Part shown: in pieces, positions 8,778 through 16,711 of the stretch
How positions within the stretch are numbered: position 1 is the first letter of the stretch
Layout of the letters: each line of letters starts with the position of its first letter
NCBI RefSeq assembly: GCF_040892615.1
Contig: NZ_JBFRYC010000003.1
Span: 186,001 to 250,000, forward strand
Length of the DNA: 64,000 nucleotides
Direction: 5' to 3'
Origin: Thioclava arctica
Lineage (GTDB): Bacteria > Pseudomonadota > Alphaproteobacteria > Rhodobacterales > Rhodobacteraceae
Notes under the pieces: generated by a model
Databases searched by the model: none
Told to the model about the DNA's origin: nothing
Seen by the model: only the letters and a program-made list of their open reading frames with translations
Position numbers and translations under genes: made by a program

Positions 8778-9365
8778 ATGAACGACAGCGTCGCGTCGAG
8801 CGAACAGAGATCTGAAGGTTGCGAGCAGACGGAATGGTTGGTGGCCGTCCGCGATCACCGCGATAAGGCGGCCTTTGGGCGGCTGTATGATCATTTCACG
8901 CCACGCCTGAAAGGAATGCTGATTCGTTCGGGCATGTCTGGAGCGGCAGCAGAGGATGTCGTGCAGGACGTGATGCTGACGATCTGGCGCAAGGCCGATC
9001 TATATGATGAGAGCCGGGCGCGTGCATCCGCCTGGATTTATCGAATCGCGCGCAATCGCCAGATTGACGTGATCAGACGGCGCCCGCGCCCGGTGCCCGA
9101 TGAAATGGTCATCGAGGCAGAAAGCCGCGAATCCCATGATGCGGACGCGGCGGTCTCCTTAGAGCAAGAGGCCGTGCAACTGCGTGAGGCGCTTGCGACG
9201 CTGCCAAAATCGCAGCGCGACATTATTGAGCGCGCCTATGTTGGCGAGCTGACACAGGCGGAAATACGTGAGGCCACCGGCCTTGCCTTGGGAACAATTA
9301 AGTCACGAATTCGGCTCGCACTGGAGAAGTTACGGCACGAATTGAGAGATCTGAGGGACGAATGA
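8778..9365 (+). CDS. rpoE: ECF sigma factor RpoE (sigma-E, singlet-oxygen response)
   Basis: A 195-residue ECF sigma factor. Region 2 spans LYDHFTPRLKGML through EDVVQDVMLTIWRK and WIYRIARNRQIDVIRR; region 4 has LREALATLPKSQRDIIE and the helix-turn-helix LTQAEIREATGLALGTIKSR. The partner ChrR follows with a 4-nt overlap, which identifies this as the sigma-E that responds to singlet oxygen in R. sphaeroides and relatives. ATG 8778 was chosen because GGGAAG lies just upstream and because earlier ATGs are at or before the predicted transcription start. Probably autoregulated through the TGATCC promoter upstream. Confidence 0.95.
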   Translation: MNDSVASSEQRSEGCEQTEWLVAVRDHRDKAAFGRLYDHFTPRLKGMLIRSGMSGAAAEDVVQDVMLTIWRKADLYDESRARASAWIYRIARNRQIDVIRRRPRPVPDEMVIEAESRESHDADAAVSLEQEAVQLREALATLPKSQRDIIERAYVGELTQAEIREATGLALGTIKSRIRLALEKLRHELRDLRDE

Positions 9366-10000
9366 AAGAGATTACGCATCATCTTCCAGAATGGCTGGTC
9401 CGGTCGTATGCCGCCGGAAGCCTTGGTCATGCGTTTTCGTTGGTTGTGGCGACGCATGTCAGCCAATGCGACGAATGCCGGGCACGACTTGAAGCCGAGG
9501 AATTGGTGGGCGGCGTCGTGCTGGAAACGCTTGAGGCTGTCGAGGCCTCAGACGATCTGCGCGCGCGTGTCTTTGACGGGCTTGACGAGATTGTCGCCCC
9601 TGCACCCCCCGCACCGCAGAAGGCTGGCATCTATCCCGGTGCGCTGATCGCCGAGATGGGCTCGGACACGCCGCGCTGGCGGTCCTTGGGCGGCGGCATT
9701 CGTCAGGCGATCCTAAGTGCGGACAAAGAGGGGTCGGCGCGTCTGCTTTACATCCCACCGGGAATGGCCGTGCCCGATCACAGCCATACCGGGCTGGAAT
9801 TGACGCTGGTGCTGCAAGGTTCGTTCAGTGACGAAACGGGCGAGTATGGCGTGGGCGATGTCGAAGTGGCCGAGGATGATCTTGATCACACCCCGATTGC
9901 TGGCATGGGCGAGGCTTGTATTTGTCTGGCGGCTACAAGCGCGCCATTGAAATTCAACGGTCTTCTGCCCCGCTTGTTACAGCCGATCTTTCGGATCTGA
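9362..10000 (+). CDS. chrR: Zinc anti-sigma factor ChrR
   Basis: A 212-residue cytoplasmic anti-sigma factor that holds RpoE inactive until singlet oxygen or related stress causes its turnover. The N-terminal ZAS domain has His6/7 and the motif HVSQCDEC (His32, Cys36, Cys39), which bind zinc and contact RpoE. The C-terminal cupin domain keeps the second metal ligands: His140 and His142 (DHSHTG), Glu146 and His176. R. sphaeroides ChrR is 213 residues with the same ligand pattern. The start codon overlaps the rpoE stop (ATGA), as expected for a balanced sigma/anti-sigma pair. Confidence 0.96.
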   Translation: MKEITHHLPEWLVRSYAAGSLGHAFSLVVATHVSQCDECRARLEAEELVGGVVLETLEAVEASDDLRARVFDGLDEIVAPAPPAPQKAGIYPGALIAEMGSDTPRWRSLGGGIRQAILSADKEGSARLLYIPPGMAVPDHSHTGLELTLVLQGSFSDETGEYGVGDVEVAEDDLDHTPIAGMGEACICLAATSAPLKFNGLLPRLLQPIFRI

Positions 10001-10022
10001 CGCCTTCCCAAGTGCATCTTTG

Positions 10023-10060
10023 AAAGACCCGCCAGACAGACATGTCGCGGCGGGTCTTTT
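10023..10060 (+). terminator. Rho-independent terminator of rpoE-chrR
   Basis: A perfect 11-bp stem, AAAGACCCGCC (10023-10033) with GGCGGGTCTTT (10049-10059), lies 22 nt after the chrR stop and ends in T residues. Confidence 0.9.
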
Positions 10061-10063
10061 CGT

Positions 10064-10405
10064 TTCACAGCGATCGGCACAGTCTGCGCCAAAGACGTGG
10101 CCGATTTCTTTTGGCTTTGCTCTCGTATTTTTTCGCGAAACGCATATATTACGCTTAAGCAAAGTTGACCCCCGGCAATCGTTTTATTGACCAGATCGAG
10201 AAATCTCTTTGCGATTTTGACTTGTGCCAGTCGACTGGCTACGACCCGACAACCTTGATTTCGAAACAGATTTGGAAGTGCTCCGCGCTGTGCGTGCGGG
10301 GCTATGGCTGGTTTTGTTGATAGGCGCGGGCAGGCTCAGACTTCACGACCGCCATCCGCATCGCCATGGGCATTTTCGGCTTTGCATGAGAAAGGAAACT
10401 GCAAG
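10064..10405. other. Intergenic stretch between chrR and a small ORF
   Basis: About 340 bp without a convincing gene. The first 100 bp are AT-rich around 10100-10160, and TATATT near 10146 could be a -10 element for the small gene at 10406. A short open frame at 10224-10409 has no recognisable similarity and no good ribosome-binding site, so it is not called. Confidence 0.4.
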
Positions 10406-10612
10406 ATGACCAGTTCCGAGTCCGCAAGCCTTAAATCAGGCAAAACACCCGGTCCCACCACCAAGCGTGGTGTCAAACCTACCGCAAAGCGCTCTGAAAT
10501 TCCCGAAAGCACGGTTATTCCGCCCAGCCGATCCATTTTTGACAGCTCATATGCGCCCGAAGGGGCTGAGCGGCGCAAGGCATGGTCGCGTCTGGATGCA
10601 AAGAAGCGATGA
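10406..10612 (+). CDS. Small basic hypothetical protein
   Basis: A 68-residue protein, rich in Ser, Thr, Pro, Lys and Arg, with no Cys, membrane segment or known motif; probably disordered. The C-terminus SRSIFDSSYAPEGAERRKAW is its most structured-looking part. ATG 10406 has an AAAGGAAA ribosome-binding site 8 nt upstream. I do not recognise a family. The gene sits alone between the chrR terminator and the transglutaminase-like gene. Confidence 0.5.
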   Translation: MTSSESASLKSGKTPGPTTKRGVKPTAKRSEIPESTVIPPSRSIFDSSYAPEGAERRKAWSRLDAKKR

Positions 10613-10690
10613 AATTGGTGCCGCGATCACATCTCTCTGCGCAGCTTGTGGCGCATGGCACAGATGAGGCGCGCCATGGGAGAGACTGAT

Positions 10691-11497
10691 ATGCGCATCC
10701 AACTTGGATGCCGGTTCCAGTTACACCTAGAGCAACCGACACCCATGATTGCGCTGCTGAACGTGCATTTTTCGCGCGCGAGCGATCTGGAATATCCCGA
10801 CCGCATCGTTACCAATCCAGCTGTGCCGCTGACAGCCTATCGCGATGGGTTTGGCAATTGGTGCACCCGGCTTCTGGCCCCGGCTGGTGACTTCACGATC
10901 AGCACCGAAACCATCGTGCGAGATCCCGGCACCTGCGATTTGCGCCCACCCCAGAGCGCGCAAACCCCGGTTGAGTCGCTGCCAGATGATACGCTGCAAT
11001 ATCTTCTGGGCAGCCGCTATTGCGAGACCGATCTGATGTCGCCCGAGGCGTGGCGTTTGTTTCAAAATAGCCCGCCCGGTGCAGCACGCGTTCAGGCGAT
11101 CTGTGATTTCGTGCACAACCATATCCGCTTTGACTACCTGCAGGCGCGTGCCACCCGCAGCGCCGCGCAAGCCTATGACGAAGCGCGCGGCGTGTGCCGT
11201 GACTACGCCCATCTTGCGATCACCTTCTGTCGCTGCATGAACATCCCGGCGCGCTATTGCACGGGCTATCTGGGCGATATCGGCATGCCTCCCCCCTACG
11301 CATCCGGCGATTTCGCAGCGTGGATGGAGGTCTGGCTTGACGGCGCGTGGTGGGTATTTGACCCGCGCAACAATGTCCCGCGGATTGGGCGCGTGCTGAT
11401 GGCGCGTGGTCGTGATGCGGCGGATGTACCCCTGATCCACAGTTTCGGATCGAATGTTCTGACGGGGTTCGAGGTCTGGACTGACCAGATCGTCTGA
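10691..11497 (+). CDS. Transglutaminase-like cysteine protease family protein
   Basis: A 268-residue cytoplasmic protein of the bacterial transglutaminase-like family: an N-terminal beta domain (1-105) and a papain-fold core with the catalytic Cys in EARGVCRDYAHLA (Cys169) and the Asp in WWVFDPRNN (Asp224). The expected HAW motif reads FAAW (207-211), with Ala209 where the catalytic His usually stands, so enzyme activity is doubtful. ATG 10691 follows GGGAGAG at a good distance. The C-terminal RIGRVLMARGRDAADVPL is typical of this subfamily. Substrate unknown. Confidence 0.85.
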   Translation: MRIQLGCRFQLHLEQPTPMIALLNVHFSRASDLEYPDRIVTNPAVPLTAYRDGFGNWCTRLLAPAGDFTISTETIVRDPGTCDLRPPQSAQTPVESLPDDTLQYLLGSRYCETDLMSPEAWRLFQNSPPGAARVQAICDFVHNHIRFDYLQARATRSAAQAYDEARGVCRDYAHLAITFCRCMNIPARYCTGYLGDIGMPPPYASGDFAAWMEVWLDGAWWVFDPRNNVPRIGRVLMARGRDAADVPLIHSFGSNVLTGFEVWTDQIV

Positions 11498-11579
11498 TAC
11501 CATGCGCCGGGGCGTGACGCCTGCCCGGAAAGACGACCCGTCCCCTTCCGGAACGGGCGCATCAACAGGAGTGACAGAC

Positions 11580-11717
11580 ATGGCCAAGGGAAGAAGCAAA
11601 GGCAATAAAGAAGTCAAGAAGCCGAAACAGACCAAACCGGCCGTTTCGAAAACGAGCGATCTGTTTAGCAAAGGGCTTCAACCGGGATCTGGACTCGGCG
11701 AGAAGAAAAAGACCTAA
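11580..11717 (+). CDS. Small Lys-rich conserved hypothetical protein
   Basis: A 45-residue, strongly basic protein starting MAKGRSKGNKEVKKPKQTKP. Short proteins beginning MAKG...NKE.KKPK occur in many alphaproteobacteria, without a known role. AGGAG lies about 8 nt before the ATG, so translation is likely; the frame is open further upstream but lacks this signal. High positive charge would suit nucleic-acid or ribosome binding, but that is inference. Confidence 0.6.
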   Translation: MAKGRSKGNKEVKKPKQTKPAVSKTSDLFSKGLQPGSGLGEKKKT

Positions 11718-11889
11718 ACAGCCTTGCCGCTGCGCGTTTCGGACCAAGCTATGACCTTGTGTCATCGCCACTCCGAAGCGCGCTTGGCACCCTGTGCGAA
11801 ATGGTGCGGCTACGCAGATCACCTCGCGCGTTGGCAAGGCGGTCACAAAGAGCTTATATGCTTGTCAGGACGACCAAAAAGGACAAGCT

Positions 11890-12504
11890 GTGGCGATCCA
11901 TCTGCACGAGAACGACCTGCCCGAAGGGCTTGATCTGGGGCCGGTCGTGGCCGTTGATACCGAAACGATGGGGCTTGACCCGCGCCGGGACCGACTGTGC
12001 CTGGTGCAGCTGTCCTCGGGGGATGGCAGCGCCCATCTGGTCAAGATTGCCAAGGGGCAAACCGAGGCACCGCGTTTATGCGCGTTGCTGGCCGATCCCC
12101 ACACTGAAAAGCTGTTTCATTTTGCGCGCTTCGATCTGGCCGCTTTGTTCAATGCCTTTGGCGTTGTGACCCAGCCGATATTTTGCACCAAGATCGCCTC
12201 GAAAATGGTGCGCAGCTACACCGATCGCCACGGACTCAAGCAGTTGCTACAAGAGTTAGTTGGAGTCGATATATCCAAGCAACAGCAAAGCTCGGATTGG
12301 GGTGCAGCGACACTAAGTACGGCACAAAAAGACTACGCGGCGAGCGATGTTTTATATCTGCACAAGCTGCGCGAGGAGTTGGAACGCCGCCTGATCCGCG
12401 AAGATCGCCGCGCGCTGGCGCAATCCTGTTTCGATTTTCTGCCCGCGCGGGCGCAGCTTGATTTGCTAGGATGGGGAGAGCCCAATGACATCTTCCACCA
12501 CTGA
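11890..12504 (+). CDS. rnd: Ribonuclease D (short alphaproteobacterial form)
   Basis: A DEDD-family 3'-5' exoribonuclease of 204 residues lacking the C-terminal HRDC domain of the E. coli enzyme; this length is usual for Rhodobacterales. Metal-binding residues are in AVDTETMGL (Asp23, Glu25), HFARFDLAAL and the late YAASDVLYL. It would trim tRNA and other RNA 3' ends. The GTG at 11890 was chosen over an upstream ATG (11794) because it gives the family's N-terminus (AIHLHENDLPEG) and has AAGGAC before it. It overlaps kdsD by 20 nt. Confidence 0.9.
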   Translation: MAIHLHENDLPEGLDLGPVVAVDTETMGLDPRRDRLCLVQLSSGDGSAHLVKIAKGQTEAPRLCALLADPHTEKLFHFARFDLAALFNAFGVVTQPIFCTKIASKMVRSYTDRHGLKQLLQELVGVDISKQQQSSDWGAATLSTAQKDYAASDVLYLHKLREELERRLIREDRRALAQSCFDFLPARAQLDLLGWGEPNDIFHH

Positions 12505-13441
12505 TTACAGCGCAACGGCGCGCCGGGTGATCGCGATTGAAATCGCGGGCATGTCGGCACTGGCCGACAGCCTGAACGGCGAATTTTCCCGCGCGGTCGA
12601 GATGATCTTGGCCACCAAGGGTCGCGTGATCGTTTCGGGCATGGGGAAATCGGGCCATATCGGGCGCAAAATTGCGGCCACGCTCGCCTCTACCGGGACG
12701 CCTGCGCATTTCGTGCATCCTGCCGAGGCAAGCCATGGTGATCTGGGCATGATCACACCGACCGATCTGGCGCTGGTGCTGTCCAATTCCGGCGAAACCC
12801 CTGAATTGGCCGATCTGATCGCGCATACGCGGCGGTTTTCGATCCCGATGATCGGGGTGGCCAGTCGGCCAGAGTCGACGCTGCTGAAACAGGCCGATCT
12901 GGCGCTGGTGCTGCCGCAAGCCGAAGAGGCCTGTGGCACGGGCGTGGTGCCCACCACCTCGACGACGATGACGCTGGCGCTGGGGGATGCCTTGGCGGTG
13001 GCGCTGATGGAGCATCGTCATTTTACCGCAGAACATTTCCGCACCTTCCATCCCGGCGGCAAGCTGGGGGCGCGCCTTGCCAAGGTGTCGGACCTGATGC
13101 ACACCGATCTGCCGCTGGTGCCCGAAGCCACGCCGATGTCTGAGGCACTACTGGTGATGAGCCAGAAGGGCTTTGGCGTGATCGGTGCGCTGGATGCGCA
13201 AGGTCGCCTTAGCGGCATCGTCACCGACGGCGATTTGCGCCGCCATATGGATGGTCTGTTGCAACATACGGTGGCCGAGGTAATGACTGCTAAGCCGCGC
13301 ACAATCACGCCCGAGCAACTTGCCGAGGCCGCCGTGGCGCAGATGAATGACCGCAAGATCACCAGCCTATTTGTGGTTCAAGATGATCGGCCCGTTGGGT
13401 TCATCCAGATCCATGATTGTTTGCGTGCCGGGATCGTCTGA
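12485..13441 (+). CDS. kdsD: Arabinose-5-phosphate isomerase (KpsF/GutQ family)
   Basis: Converts ribulose 5-phosphate to arabinose 5-phosphate, the first step toward Kdo for LPS. The 318-residue protein has an N-terminal SIS sugar-isomerase domain (VIVSGMGKSGHIGRKIAATLASTG, HGDLGMI, SNSGETPEL) and two C-terminal CBS domains from about residue 205. It overlaps rnd upstream and shares one base with the lptC start codon downstream, placing it in an LPS operon with lptC-lptA-lptB. Confidence 0.95.
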   Translation: MTSSTTDYSATARRVIAIEIAGMSALADSLNGEFSRAVEMILATKGRVIVSGMGKSGHIGRKIAATLASTGTPAHFVHPAEASHGDLGMITPTDLALVLSNSGETPELADLIAHTRRFSIPMIGVASRPESTLLKQADLALVLPQAEEACGTGVVPTTSTTMTLALGDALAVALMEHRHFTAEHFRTFHPGGKLGARLAKVSDLMHTDLPLVPEATPMSEALLVMSQKGFGVIGALDAQGRLSGIVTDGDLRRHMDGLLQHTVAEVMTAKPRTITPEQLAEAAVAQMNDRKITSLFVVQDDRPVGFIQIHDCLRAGIV

Positions 13442-14043
13442 TGGACTATGACAACCGCCATTCGCAGCTTGTGGGTTGGGCCAAGGTCGCCCTGCCTCTG
13501 GTTGCGCTGATGCTGTTGTCGACTCTGTTCTTGTTTTCAAATCGGATCGACCCGAGTGCGGCCATTCCCTACGCGCAGGTCGATGTGGAAAAGCTTGCAC
13601 GTGATTCCGCGCTGACGCGGCCTGAATTTTCAGGTGTGACACAAGACGGCGCGACTCTGTCTGTGACAGCGCAGCTTGCGCGCCCCGAACCCGAGAACGG
13701 GGGCGGTGCCTCTGCGCAACAGCTTATTGCCAAGCTGACCGCAAAGAACGGGCTCGTCACTGATCTGAGCGCGCAACAGGGTCGCTTTGCCACCGCAGCG
13801 GGTGAAATTACCTTGCAAGGCTCGGTCGCGATGCAAACCTCGCAGGGCTATCATCTGACGTCTGAATTGATCACGATGCAGACCAATCGCGGCAAGATTG
13901 TCTCGCCGGGGGCGGTTCATGGCGCTGCGCCGTTTGGCACGCTGGATGCTGGGTCGATGACGATGACAACGCTTGCGAATGGCGGCGGGCATGATCTGGA
14001 TTTCAACAAGGGTGTGAAGCTGATATATCAGCCAAAGCAATGA
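13441..14043 (+). CDS. lptC: LPS export ABC transporter periplasmic protein LptC
   Basis: A 200-residue inner-membrane anchored protein passing LPS from LptB2FG to LptA. It has one N-terminal membrane helix (about 15-32, VALPLVALMLLSTLFLF) followed by beta-jellyroll sequence (FSGVTQDGATLSVTA, SPGAVHGAAPFGTLDAGSM). Sequence conservation in LptC is low, but gene order kdsD-lptC-lptA-lptB supports the call. The ATG overlaps the kdsD stop by one base (TGATG). Confidence 0.88.
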   Translation: MDYDNRHSQLVGWAKVALPLVALMLLSTLFLFSNRIDPSAAIPYAQVDVEKLARDSALTRPEFSGVTQDGATLSVTAQLARPEPENGGGASAQQLIAKLTAKNGLVTDLSAQQGRFATAAGEITLQGSVAMQTSQGYHLTSELITMQTNRGKIVSPGAVHGAAPFGTLDAGSMTMTTLANGGGHDLDFNKGVKLIYQPKQ

Positions 14044-14050
14044 GGGTGTG

Positions 14051-14539
14051 ATGCGAAGCCTTGCGAGTTTTCTTATCTTGAGTGCGTTCCTGCTGATCCC
14101 CGCGATCACGCAGGCCCAACAGGTCACCTTCGGCGGCATCCGTGCCGATACCAAGGCCCCGGTTGAAATCACTGCGGACAAGCTCAACGTCAATCAGGAA
14201 AGCGGTAAGGCCGTTTTCAGTGGCAATGTTCTGGTTGGCCAAGGCACAATGCGCCTCAAGGCGGAGCAGGTTGAAGTGCAATATGCCAAAGGGGATCGCA
14301 CGAAAATCTCGCAGCTTGTCGCCACCGGTGGCGTCACGCTGGTCTCAGAAACCGAGGCAGCAGAGGCGCAGCAAGCCGTCTATGATGTGCCCGCAGGCAC
14401 CGTGGTTCTGACGGGCAACGTCTTGTTGACGCAAGGCGAGAACGTGATGTCTGGCAATTGGCTGAACGTCGACCTGCGCACCGGCTCAGGGCAAATGGAC
14501 GGGCGCGTGCGCACGATCCTCAAACCCGGAACAAAATAA
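14051..14539 (+). CDS. lptA: LPS transport periplasmic protein LptA (OstA family)
   Basis: A 162-residue periplasmic bridge protein that carries LPS to the outer membrane. An N-terminal signal peptide (SLASFLILSAFLLIPAITQAQQ) precedes the OstA repeats: PVEITADKLNVNQESGKAVF, GNVLVGQGTMRLKAEQVEV, VLTGNVLLTQGENVMSG. ATG 14051 is preferred over GTG 14048 because GAGGG lies immediately upstream of the GTG. The stop overlaps the lptB start. Confidence 0.92.
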   Translation: MRSLASFLILSAFLLIPAITQAQQVTFGGIRADTKAPVEITADKLNVNQESGKAVFSGNVLVGQGTMRLKAEQVEVQYAKGDRTKISQLVATGGVTLVSETEAAEAQQAVYDVPAGTVVLTGNVLLTQGENVMSGNWLNVDLRTGSGQMDGRVRTILKPGTK

Positions 14540-15315
14540 TGAATGCCCAAATTGACAATCAACACGAGCCGGTGCTCGCGCATGAGAGCACCGAGGGTCT
14601 GCATGTGCGAGGCCTGCGCAAAAGCTATCGCCGCCGCCCGGTGATTCGCGATGTTTCGCTGGATGTGTCGCGTGGCGAGGTGGTGGCGCTGTTGGGGCCG
14701 AACGGCTCTGGCAAGACGACGTGTTTTTACAATATCGCCGGGTTGATCCGCCCCGATGCGGGTCAGGTGATGCTGGATGGCCGCGATGTCACTGGCCTGC
14801 CGATGTATCGCCGCGCCCGGCTGGGCATTGGGTATCTGCCTCAGGAAGCCTCTATTTTTCGCGGGCTGACGGTCGAACAAAACATCATGGCGGTGTTGGA
14901 AATCGCGGTCTCTGACCCGCATGGTCGGCGCGAGAGGCTTGAAGAGTTGCTCGGCGATTTTTCGATCGGGCATCTGCGTCAGGCCCCGGCGATCGCCCTG
15001 TCAGGCGGTGAGCGGCGGCGCTGTGAAATTGCGCGCTGTCTGGCCGCTGATCCGAAATATCTGCTGCTGGATGAGCCTTTCGCCGGCGTCGACCCGATCG
15101 CGGTATCAGAAATCCGCGCTTTGGTGTCGCAACTGAAAGATCGTGGTATCGGGGTGTTGATTACCGATCATAACGTGCGCGAAACGCTCGAAATTGTGGA
15201 ACGCGCTTATATTTTGCATGACGGAAAGGTGTTGATGTCGGGCACGACCGAGGAAGTCGTGCAGGATGAAAATGTGCGCCGGGTCTATCTTGGGCAGAAT
15301 TTCCGCATTCTTTGA
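14539..15315 (+). CDS. lptB: LPS export ABC transporter ATP-binding protein LptB
   Basis: The ATPase that drives LPS extraction from the inner membrane. It has 258 residues with Walker A GPNGSGKT (53-60), Q-loop LPQEASIFRGL, signature LSGGE (154-158), Walker B YLLLDEP (174-180) and H-loop ITDHNVRETL. The first 22 residues are an extension relative to E. coli LptB. It overlaps lptA (TAATG). In many Proteobacteria rpoN follows lptB; here the next gene is hpf. Confidence 0.96.
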   Translation: MNAQIDNQHEPVLAHESTEGLHVRGLRKSYRRRPVIRDVSLDVSRGEVVALLGPNGSGKTTCFYNIAGLIRPDAGQVMLDGRDVTGLPMYRRARLGIGYLPQEASIFRGLTVEQNIMAVLEIAVSDPHGRRERLEELLGDFSIGHLRQAPAIALSGGERRRCEIARCLAADPKYLLLDEPFAGVDPIAVSEIRALVSQLKDRGIGVLITDHNVRETLEIVERAYILHDGKVLMSGTTEEVVQDENVRRVYLGQNFRIL

Positions 15316-15581
15316 CCCCGGCGTGAGCGAACCTAACCACCACTTTGCAGGTCACCCGTTGACAGCCCGCCCCATCCATCCCCAAATATACTTACATGCG
15401 TGATTGTCGCCCCCATCTCCTGCGCACGTCCGCCGAGCCCAACTCGGCCAGCGTCCGCCTTTGGCCTAAGCGCCAGACAGAGGGGGGAATGATCTGCATT
15501 TTCCTTAGGGAAATTAACCGGCTCGCAACTTGTCCGTGTCACGGTCAAGCGGCGTGGCCCAATGCGTGAAGGAGAAAATCC

Positions 15582-16157
15582 ATGCGGTACCAGATCACTG
15601 GCAAGCAAATCGATATTGGCGAGGCGCTGCAATCTCATGTCAAATCCGAACTGGGCGAGACGGTCGACAAATATATGCAGCGACCCACGGACGCGACGAT
15701 CACCTTCTCGAAGAACGCACATGAATTCATTTGTGAATCCACCGTGCACCTGTCCACCGGACTGACCGCATCGGCCAAAGGCCACGCGAACGAAATCTAT
15801 GCCGCGTTTGACAGCTGCCGCGAAAAGATGGGGAAACAACTGCGTCGCCATAAACGTCGGCTCAAGGATCACCACCGCGATCGGATCGAACCGGTTGAAT
15901 TCGGGGCGGCAGGGATGTATGTGCTCGCGGCAGAGCAGGAAGACGAGTCGGGCGAAGCCGCCAATGTGGCGCCAGTGATCGTAGCAGAGATGGAGACAAA
16001 GGTGCCCACTCTCTCGGTCGGCGAGGCAGTGATGCAGATGGAGCTTTCCGATGCATCCATGCTTGTTTTCCGAAATGAAAAACACGGTGGGGTCAATGTC
16101 GTGCATCGTCGCGACGACGGCAATGTCGGCTGGATAGACCCGCGCAACAGCAAATGA
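15582..16157 (+). CDS. hpf: Ribosome hibernation promoting factor, long form
   Basis: A 191-residue long HPF that binds the 30S decoding site and dimerises 70S ribosomes into inactive 100S particles. The N-terminal S30AE domain is at 1-100 (YQITGKQIDIGEALQSHVKS, HLSTGLTASAKGHANEIYAAFD) and the C-terminal dimerisation domain at about 130-190 (MQMELSDASMLVFRNEKHGG, DDGNVGWIDP). AAGGAGAAAA lies upstream of the ATG. The 266-bp gap to lptB holds an AT-rich stretch near 15385-15400 but no clear promoter. ptsN follows. Confidence 0.95.
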   Translation: MRYQITGKQIDIGEALQSHVKSELGETVDKYMQRPTDATITFSKNAHEFICESTVHLSTGLTASAKGHANEIYAAFDSCREKMGKQLRRHKRRLKDHHRDRIEPVEFGAAGMYVLAAEQEDESGEAANVAPVIVAEMETKVPTLSVGEAVMQMELSDASMLVFRNEKHGGVNVVHRRDDGNVGWIDPRNSK

Positions 16158-16195
16158 GCGCCTCCAACGAAGAAGGCGCGGAAAAGACGGGATAT

Positions 16196-16660
16196 ATGGA
16201 TCTTTCGAGGTTGCTCAAACCTGGCGCCGTCAAGGTGCTGTCCAATGTAACGAGCAAGAAGCGCCTTTTTCAGGATCTCGGCGATATCGCGGCGGCGGGC
16301 TATGGGCTCGACGCTGCGCAGACCGTCGATGCCCTGCAGGAACGCGAAAGCCTTGGGCCGACCGGTGTCGGTCACGGGGTAGCGTTGCCGCATGCACGGC
16401 TTGATGCCCTGGACGAGGTCGTTGGCGTGTTCTTGCGGCTCGAAAAGCCGCTTGATTTCGACGCGGTGGATCGCCTTCCAGTGGATCTGGTCTTTGCCCT
16501 GTTTGCGCCCAAGGATTCGGGCGTGGAACATCTCAAAGCCTTGGCTTTGGTCTCACGCACGATGCGGGACCCGGAAACCTGCGAGAAGCTGCGCGCAAAT
16601 TCCGACCCGTCAGCGCTGCATGCCGTTCTGACTGAGGCGCAGGGCCGCCAGGCTGCCTGA
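16196..16660 (+). CDS. ptsN: PTS IIA-like nitrogen-regulatory protein PtsN
   Basis: Phosphocarrier of the PTS-Ntr system, relaying the state of nitrogen and potassium metabolism. The EIIA-Ntr domain carries the phosphorylated His in GHGVALPHARLD (His66). ATG 16196 gives the usual 154-residue protein starting MDLSRLLKPGAVKVL; an in-frame ATG at 16154 overlapping the hpf stop would add 14 residues and cannot be excluded. The hpf-ptsN pairing is conserved in Alphaproteobacteria. Confidence 0.93.
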   Translation: MDLSRLLKPGAVKVLSNVTSKKRLFQDLGDIAAAGYGLDAAQTVDALQERESLGPTGVGHGVALPHARLDALDEVVGVFLRLEKPLDFDAVDRLPVDLVFALFAPKDSGVEHLKALALVSRTMRDPETCEKLRANSDPSALHAVLTEAQGRQAA

Positions 16661-16683
16661 GCGGAACCAGACACCGAAAACAC

Positions 16684-16711
16684 AGCGCGCCCTTCACGGG
16701 CGCGCTTTTTT
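16684..16711 (+). terminator. Rho-independent terminator of hpf-ptsN
   Basis: A perfect 9-bp stem AGCGCGCCC (16684-16692)/GGGCGCGCT (16698-16706) with a 5-nt loop and a T tract that runs into the stop codon of the convergent sulfotransferase gene. Confidence 0.9.

Noticed and set aside
10224..10409. A 61-codon frame before the small basic protein
   Set aside because: No ribosome-binding site and low-complexity His/Arg end; not supported.
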